Below the pieces are notes generated by a model, which saw only the letters and a list, made by a program, of their open reading frames with translations, had not been told where the DNA came from and made no database searches. A program made the position numbers and the translations under genes. 64,000 bases of DNA from the NCBI GenBank assembly GCA_948474755.1, contig CAOLHI010001473.1, positions 62,001-126,000 on the forward strand, read 5' to 3'. Positions 56,481-64,000 of this stretch are shown here, in pieces. Source of the stretch: Ctenosaura bakeri. Taxonomy: Eukaryota; Chordata; Lepidosauria; Squamata; Iguanidae. How positions within the stretch are numbered: position 1 is the first letter of the stretch; each line of letters begins with the position of its first letter.

Positions 56481-59400
56481 AACACAAGCAATGAGAATTC
56501 CAGACCCTGATGGGTAATCCTTCACTCCCCCTTTAATCTAGGGGGAGTTTATCTGGCTGGAACATTAGCCATAAAAGCTCTCCTTGCTACAGAACTGCAG
56601 CCAGGAGCATCCACCAGCTGGACTGCCAGAAACTGAATCTTTTATGGGTGGAGGGCACACAAGCAACAAAAATACACCACTGTGTTTTGTGTTGTACCAG
56701 TATTCAGACAGTGATTGACTATTATAAACAGATACCACCGTGCCACTTTTCCTTTAGAAAAGGTTCTGCTTTCTATAATCAGTGTAGAAGGACTCTGGCA
56801 TCAGGGCTTTTTCCCACCCACCTGAGGTCCTGGGAGTACATATGCACACATGCACATTTTGTCCAGAGTCTACTTCAGCAGACTTTCTTGGGCTGCCAAG
56901 AGAAATTTTCCAGAGACACCTGCTTTTTTTCTTCCCTTCTCCTGTTGAATTTTTGTAGTAGCAAGCTAATTAATCCTACTGCCCGCCACATCACATCTCA
57001 CCACCATCTTAGTTCAGCATCTGTCTTTGCCTAGACATTTAAAAGCATACTGCTCTTACTGCTAGAATTATTTGGAGCCCAGCCCCTCTTCTTCTTCTTA
57101 TGTAGTAGTTAAAAGAGTTCCTGATGGGGGCTAACAGGTGAAATTGAAAGTTGCTACAGCATGAAGTCAAGAAGAATATTAGAATATTTAATTTATCTAA
57201 TAATCTATATTTATCTGGCAAGGAAGGCTGCAGTACTAATCAGAAAATATTCAGGGCACATTATCAGCTGCAGTCCAGGAAACAAGGACAGCCCCTTCAT
57301 GAAATTAGTTTCCCTCCAATAAAGGAATGTTCTTAAATGCAGCAAATCTAACTTGGATGAATGATCATATTGCCTCAGATATAATATTCCTTATTAACCA
57401 ACTGTAGGTATATGCTAAATCAATTAAAAATAAATTTAAAAGAAGGTATATGATTTAGTTTTTCCTTACTGAGCTTGTATTCTAATTTATCTTCTGGCCA
57501 CATTCAGGTTTTTCTTTTTCTTTTTTAAGTAACATCTTTGCAAAGGGTAATTCTCACAAAAGCAGAATAACATCATTTGTATCACATTAATGCAAATGCT
57601 CCTGACCTTTGGTGTCAGCTCAACACTGCACTGAATGTAGGGAATGAAGTACAATTCCCAGTACAATTGGGACTAGATCTGGGTGAAACATTGCAACTGA
57701 TCCTCAGGAGAGGTGACACAGAGCAAAATCAGCTATGCCAGGCTCTGAACCAAGGAATCCATCTAAAGAAGACTGGGCACAAATGTGAAAGCAAACTGAG
57801 GATCCATCAATCAACAATGGGAGTGAAGCAGATACTTTGGGTGTCACACAGAAACAAATGAAGGAAAGTCAAGGAGCTTAAAATGAAGGCCAGAGTCTGT
57901 TTCCAGGTCAAAGATCCAGACCCAACCTGCAAGAATTTAGAGCCAGCCCAGATTGAGAGGAACCCAGGAACTGGTAGCAGGTAGCCATGCTAAAACCTTG
58001 CAGAGCAATACTTTTACCTTTCTGTCCATATCGTGACCTTGAATGATTCACTACAGACACATACAGAGAAGCTCCTACTAGTGCCTTGCCAAGCATACAA
58101 GTACTTTCAAGAAGCATCACTGGCAAATGAAATTAATGTTGAACCTCTCCAAGTGCAACATGAAGAGCTTCCTGCTCTAAAAAAGCAACATGATCACATC
58201 ACAAGACATTCTCTGTGCAATTTTGTGAGTGTGAAGGGTAGTACTATATTATCATACACTTCACTTAAATATCTATATTGAATTCCTGTTAATGCATAAA
58301 ATGATTCAAACTGAATCAATTCTTAAAATAATCAGTTAAAAGGCAGGTGATTAAACAACTAAAATTGCTTAAATGTCTGTGATTATAGCATGGCAAGGAA
58401 GAGACATAGAAGATGAAATCCAGTGTTATTCCATCTGATCTAAATGGGGTAATCTGATAATATAAGCCATAATCATGCCCCACTGAAACTGGTATGGTGT
58501 GTTAGATTTGATTAATATTATCTTCACTCCTTTCAAGAGGGCACCAGCCTGATTAACTTAGTTGAATAAGGACTGCAATAAAGTGTTGTATGCCATGACT
58601 CATGTTTTCCAATGAAAAACTGCACACGGCATATTCATTTGGAATCAAACATGTAGTGCCTGCATTTGAAATAAAAGGCAACATTATCATAATGCATGGT
58701 AATTAATAGGAATATCCATTACAGAAGCAGATACAGAAGAAGAATCTACGGCCTGGTTCTTAGGCAAGAGGTGCACCAGGGTTGGACAGAAGTTACACTG
58801 AGATCTCTTAATAGACCTGTGGGTGATTTGGAGTAGATGTGCAAATGTTGCCAATGTCCTAGTTTAAGGTGGATTTCCCCAAATGGACTGAAAGTAGGCT
58901 CCTGAAATTGAAAATGATAAGCAGAAAGCCAGGATTCAAGTGTGTGTGTGAAAGGATTACAAGCTTGATTATGGTACAGTACTAAGACTTCCTGTACTGA
59001 TTCTGGAGTGTGTGGGTTCATCACACATTTCCATGATGAATATTCCATCATAATCTCAGCATTAGTGCCAAGTGTTACTAAATGAATAAGATCATCACAT
59101 AATAAGTTCTCTACACCTCTGCCATATCACTAGCGACTGCTAGTGGAGTACAGAAATACCTGATGGCCCCAAATCATGCAGTAAGTGATGTTTGATGAGT
59201 GATATCACAAGCACATCTATGAAAAACTACATTGCAATAATTTGTTCAGCAAGCAAACTGGCAATGCTCAGAAAGTTAGTGGGGTCTTTAAGCAGTCCAG
59301 TTTCATCTTCTTCTCACCATCATTCTAAGACTGGGCAACCATCCAAACCGTGATCAAGCAATAAGACTGCAAATACATAGAACCCTTCTCAGTTAAATGT

Positions 59401-62400
59401 ATAAAACATGATTTCGGTGACAGGAGATGAAATTTCTGCACACTTGGGATTTGTCTTTCTTTTGTTGCTTCCTGTATATAAATAGATCTTGACAAAGGTA
59501 CAGACTTTTATTGTCTTGTAGGCCCAGCCCAAGTGCCAGCAAGCAAGTAATCTGAAATCATTACTAATCTCTAGTCCTTACGATAGAATACGAAGAAGCT
59601 TCAATTTAAATATCTTTCCAGTTTTCATACGGCAAAAGCCTACTGACATCATCAGCGTATTACAAAAACCAATTTTCCTACATCAGCTCACATCTTCTTC
59701 TAATTCTGTACCATAGCTCTGGGGAGTTCCTACCACGTCTGTGTAAACTAAAATCTAAATAACATTATGATATCTGTTACAAAACTAATTTATATACTAA
59801 TATCCCAGTTGAATACAATATCCTATTTATTTATTCAAGCAAAATACCCTGAAATGATATGTCACATCATAATGCAGTTGTTTCAGGAATGGGGGTGAGT
59901 GGGAAATGATGAAAAAAAAAGTATAAAAGAAATACACCCCACCATAATTGCTTTGGATGGTACAAGAGAGGATTTCTACTGCTAACTAGTTGAGCCCAAG
60001 CTGCAACCTCTCAATAACTGAAGTGTTTGCTTTATAATTCAATTATTGACAAATTTAGTGTTTTACATGAAATTTACAACTTTCAAATGCTTTTCCTATT
60101 AATGCTATCTGCTGCAAGCTACATAAGCATAAAACTATGGGCCAAACAGATGTTGTCCCATCAAATGTCTTTAACAACTCTATTTCCCTCTTAGATTGAA
60201 GAATAGTGCTTTATAGCATTTTTATGAGCATGTGACTGCAATATAGATGCAACAATATATACATCTTAACTTCCAACTTAATGAAACACAGACTATTTCA
60301 CTGAATGTAGAATTTTATCCATTTTTTTCCTTCACAAAGCTTTTGGAAAGAATTCACCTGAAAATGCACAGTACTTGTACAATGTGATGCCAGAAGAGTA
60401 AAGGAAAGCAAATAGACTGAAATTATTTACAAAATATATAGGGGGGAATGCAATTCATAAGTATCACTGTTTGATAAGCCCACTCAGACAGTTGGCAGAG
60501 AGATGGCATTTTATGAACATTCAGCAGAAGGCAACTGCCTATTTATACGGTAGAGCTCCATGCCCAGAAATCAGAAGTGCTTCATTTCCTCGCCAACTTC
60601 ATCGCCACCTTGGAGGCTCTGTACAAATCATGTTTCACTAAATGCTTAACCTTACTGCTTGACCATTTTCAGTCTGCACCTGGCATACAGAAATCCAAAG
60701 ATAACTTTTGACCAGGATCCTTTGGCTATTGCTAGAGGTCACTCAGAAGGCATCTGTCATTCAAATGCATTTGTTTAACTTATAAAAAGGTTTGCGGGTA
60801 CTTTAAGTACACAGAAGATAGAGAATTTTTTGAATGGCAACCTCCCCACAAAGAAGCCTAGATTTAATATTTAAATATATTATACAGCTACAAAACAAGT
60901 GAGAATGTAAGCTTCCTACTTGATTCAACTAACGGTCCAACTAACCCAGCAGTTTGTCACCAGCAATGGACAAATACCTCCTGGACATCCCCAGGCAGGG
61001 CACAAAGACAACAGTTATTCCACTTCATTTGTCCTTCAGAATCTGGAATACAGAGAAGTATTGTCTCTCGACATTACCCCTCAACATGAAGTTCCATAGT
61101 TCATGGTTATTGATGGAATTATATTCTTGTCTAGTCTCCAAAACAGCTAAAGACAATGATAACCACCATATATAATGACAATGAATCGATATATTAATAC
61201 TATGTAAATAAAAGCTATTTAAATCTTTCCATTCTCTGCTCTGCTGATCAATTTAACTGGGTGATCCTGAACACTCTTACTACAGGATAACAGCTTTAAT
61301 TTACTCTCAGAATTCAATGACATCGAGAACACAACAGATAAGTTTTTTTTAACAGCATTCAATGTCACAATCAAGTTTAAAAAATATCAGCCTTTTTGAT
61401 GTATACAAATATGAATCTGACTTTCAAACATATTGACAGTCCTGTGAGTGATCAACTCTTTCATCAGGCTGGAACAGTATTTGTCCTCTGAGATCTAGTT
61501 TCAGTAGTCAAATTCTCCCATAAAATGGTCTGAGAAACCCAGCTCACAGCATTAACAACATTTGTCATGGAGTAATTGACATGCTACTGAAATACTTTTA
61601 TGCTAGAGTTCATTTCCATCCTTACTCAATATTCTTATGTTTGCTTAGTTATTTAACCTAGCATGGATAGTTAATGCAAGACATATAAATCTGCTACAAT
61701 GATTATTTGTAACAAGGCATAACATATTCATTGTTGAGATACTAACCATTTAAATCCCTGGTCAGCAATGGGGGGCAAGCCCACTCCTTTGTATGCTTTC
61801 CATGGCACCAGACCCATCTCTTCTTATAAATGTTGTCATGGGAACTGCTCCCACCCTTCTCTTATTCTTCACTCATGTTATTTACAATAAATTCAGCCCT
61901 TAAGCACTGCCTGGAACATTTGTCCTTAGCTGGGATGATGAGGGGCCACATCCTATGAAATATAAATTTTGGTACCAGAGCAGCAAGTTGCCATATCCTG
62001 ATTTAGTATGAAGCAACTGCCAAAGATAGGTTGTAAGTAATTAATGACACAGAAGATGAAACAAAACATTTCCTTTCACAGTAATGAATAATTTAGAATT
62101 CATGGCTGAGCATGTCTTTCAATTTGATGAGTGCCTATCTGACTTCTTGGTTCCTGTTTATTGCCCTGATTTTACTTTTCACCCCAGAACCCATCTCTCA
62201 CTGTCTTACAGCAAACCCTATCTCCCTATCTTGATCATATGACCTACATTTTCCATATTCCCCCATTTGTGTCACCAAGCCCATCTTCATCCTTGGCCAT
62301 AGTTCCTCTCAGTTGCTTCAGTTCCCCACACAGACAGCAGCCCTTCTTCCTCCTGACAGCAGACTGACAAGTTAAGTTGCTACAATTAAAAATCACTTCT

Positions 62401-62980
62401 TTGAGGGCCCTGATAATCCCACTATTACTGCAGCCGTCAATGGCTCTCAGAGGAATGACAAAGCAAAACCACTTAAGTATACAGTAAATGAACCAGAACT
62501 CACCTCGTTTTTCCTTCCTAGACACTCAACTCACTCTTCTATCATTAATCAATGAGTATCAGTCAGTACCAGTCTTACATTTTTCAACTTCAAAATTCAC
62601 TTCTTTTTAGTAAGATCCTGTTTTTATTCCACTTTAAAGTGCCTGTCAGATGTTATACAGTTTGTGATCTGTTGTGTGATTTCCATTTGGGCAGCACCTA
62701 TTGCATGGGTCTTTCCATGGAATTGGCATAACACTGAGGGACCCATGATTGTGACTGTTTCATTCAGTCACAGTTCTCAAATATATGGGCTCAGCTTGCA
62801 GAAAACAGTTTTCATAGTACTGCAGGCCACCTACTTGTCCTCACAATTTATTTGTTTTATTAGTAGTTTTGTTTTAGGCTTCATTTCATAGTTCTGTTTG
62901 TATCAGATAATTCCTTTTCAGTTGTAAACTGACAGTTTAACGACATCTCTCTTTCTTTGCAGATATGTCTAGATTCATGG
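56481..62980. other. 6.5 kb with few recognisable repeats
   Basis: I see no SINE or DNA-transposon signature here. The plus frames at 56648-57034 and 57577-57861 and the minus frame at 58746-59051 lack domains. About 58250-58710 and 60540-60830 are repeat-free, non-low-complexity stretches that look like candidate conserved non-coding DNA. About 61770-61990 has a TATAAAT and AATAAATT arrangement that might be an old LTR, but no ends are visible. Confidence 0.35.
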
Positions 62981-62983
62981 TTG

Positions 62984-63193
62984 TCTGTTGTTGTTGTTGT
63001 TGTTGTTGTTTGTTGTGTGCCTTCAAGTCTTTTGATTTATGGAGACCCTGAGACAACCCTATCATGGGGTTTCTGGAGCTAAGCATGTGTGATGTGCCCA
63101 ATGTCACCCAATGTATTTCCATGGCCAAGTGGGGAATTGAATTCTGGTCTCCAGGTTTGTGTCCAATGTTCAAATCACTACACCACGCTGGCT
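62984..63193 (-). mobile_element. ACA-tailed SINE, minus strand
   Basis: It begins with a long inverted tail (TTG)n at 62984-63012, then 'ttgtgtgccttcaagtcttt', 'acaaccctatcatggggttt', 'tttccatggccaagtgggga', 'gaattctggtctccaggttt' and 'aaatcactacaccacgctgg'. It is full length, and the tail has expanded into a microsatellite. Confidence 0.9.
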
Positions 63194-64000
63194 CGATTTT
63201 TGCCATTTATGTTCTGTCTACATTCATTCATTGTTATACATTCACCCATTGCTATATTTCACTTATGAATTATACTATTTTGTTATAGAATTTTGCTCCA
63301 TCCACTTATTGGACTTCATTTACTGTCATTACCTTGCTAATTTCCTGCCTAATTCTGCAATTATATACATAATTACCTGGTTGTACATCCCAGTGAAGTT
63401 ATTGGAGCCTGTTGTAGTTGCTAAGCAAACATGCTTCAGGTTGCACTATAAATGCCTCTCTGATATTTTAAAGTTAACATTGGCAAAACTAATACATTTT
63501 TTCCTCCTAATCATCATACATTTTCTTCCATTTATGTTGATAGAGTTAGTTATCTAAACCTATGGGAACCTATGAAAGATTCTTGTTTCCCAATTTACTT
63601 AGCATGTGACACATTCCTGTTCTATTGGTCTTGTCTATGCTGATTGATGAGAGCTGCCTAAAAACTTTGTTTTGTTTAGGACACAAGGCAATTTACTCTA
63701 GACAGCAGCATGGCCAGATGCTCCTAATTATAAATAAGGGCCTCAGCATATGCGCATGACAGATAGGGCCACTTTAAGTAGGAAAGATAAAAGCCAATCC
63801 ATATGATCAAGCCCTCAGAAGCAAGGGATTACACATTCTTTTCCACATGAGAAAATTCTTGGCCCCAGAAGGCCTTTGATAGCTAAGACCATGCTTCTGT
63901 TGTATAAAACTCTACTGTTTCAGGGAAAATAAACTATACAATTCAGGGCAATTCTGGATGAAATAGCAAAGAATCTCATGTTTCCAAAGAAATGTTATAG
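63194..64000. other. Unassigned stretch to the window end
   Basis: No repeat or gene recognised. The plus frame at 63159-63557 starts inside the SINE, is hydrophobic because the DNA is T-rich, and is judged chance. Confidence 0.45.

Noticed and set aside
63159..63557. 132-codon hydrophobic plus frame
   Set aside because: It begins within a SINE and continues in T-rich DNA. Hydrophobicity follows from base composition.

Overview
This 64 kb window is AT-rich vertebrate nuclear DNA, most likely from a squamate reptile and possibly an iguanian lizard. The evidence is the repeat mix: tRNA-derived Sauria-type SINEs with Bov-B-like (ACA)n tails, 5S-rRNA-derived SINEs with the same kind of tail, CR1- and L2-like LINE 3' ends, a short L1 insertion, and a SPIN-type hAT transposon, a family known from squamates. 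I found no convincing host gene, exon, tRNA or rRNA gene. The open reading frames are short, AT-rich chance frames, or pieces of repeats. The window is therefore intergenic or lies within one or more large introns.

Layout. 1-13 kb: an L2-like fragment (minus), two fold-back MITE copies, two SINEs, and a third MITE copy at the tail of a SINE. 13-25 kb: a near-perfect palindromic MITE (14.5 kb), a hAT MITE with a perfect 8-bp target-site duplication (TSD) (17.0 kb), SINEs, another MITE (20.2 kb), a CpG-rich non-autonomous element (23.4 kb) and a 5'-truncated L1 with a 16-bp TSD (24.1 kb). 25-38 kb: CR1 3' ends, a solo LTR inserted into the first bases of a SINE (29.5-30.6 kb), a 5S-SINE, a hAT-like MITE, a TA-flanked MITE, a long GA/GAAA microsatellite and a diverged tandem duplication. 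38-47 kb: mostly plain sequence, then an inverted pair of SINEs at 42.1-42.5 kb, an L2-like LINE 3' end (44.8-45.4 kb), a CR1 fragment and 5S-SINEs. 48-54 kb: a 1.6 kb SPIN element whose transposase region is replaced by a GC/CpG-rich block, and a second solo LTR of the same family as the first. 54-64 kb: another MITE, a second CpG-rich element with matching termini, a probable minus-strand L1 ORF1 remnant, and a long stretch with few repeats.

The most interesting object is the SPIN element at 48036-49651. SPIN-like ends and an 8-bp TSD (7/8 match) enclose about 1.2 kb of CpG-rich DNA that looks like captured host promoter or first-exon sequence. Second is a set of non-autonomous elements (six fold-back MITEs plus two CpG-rich 0.4 kb elements) that share the terminal pattern GGSCNTTTTCCRCAC. 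Five of the eight have exact 3-bp TSDs, which suggests one shared transposase. In two MITE copies, private substitutions occur in both palindrome arms, so the arms appear to be homogenised. Several insertions can be ordered in time from their nesting.
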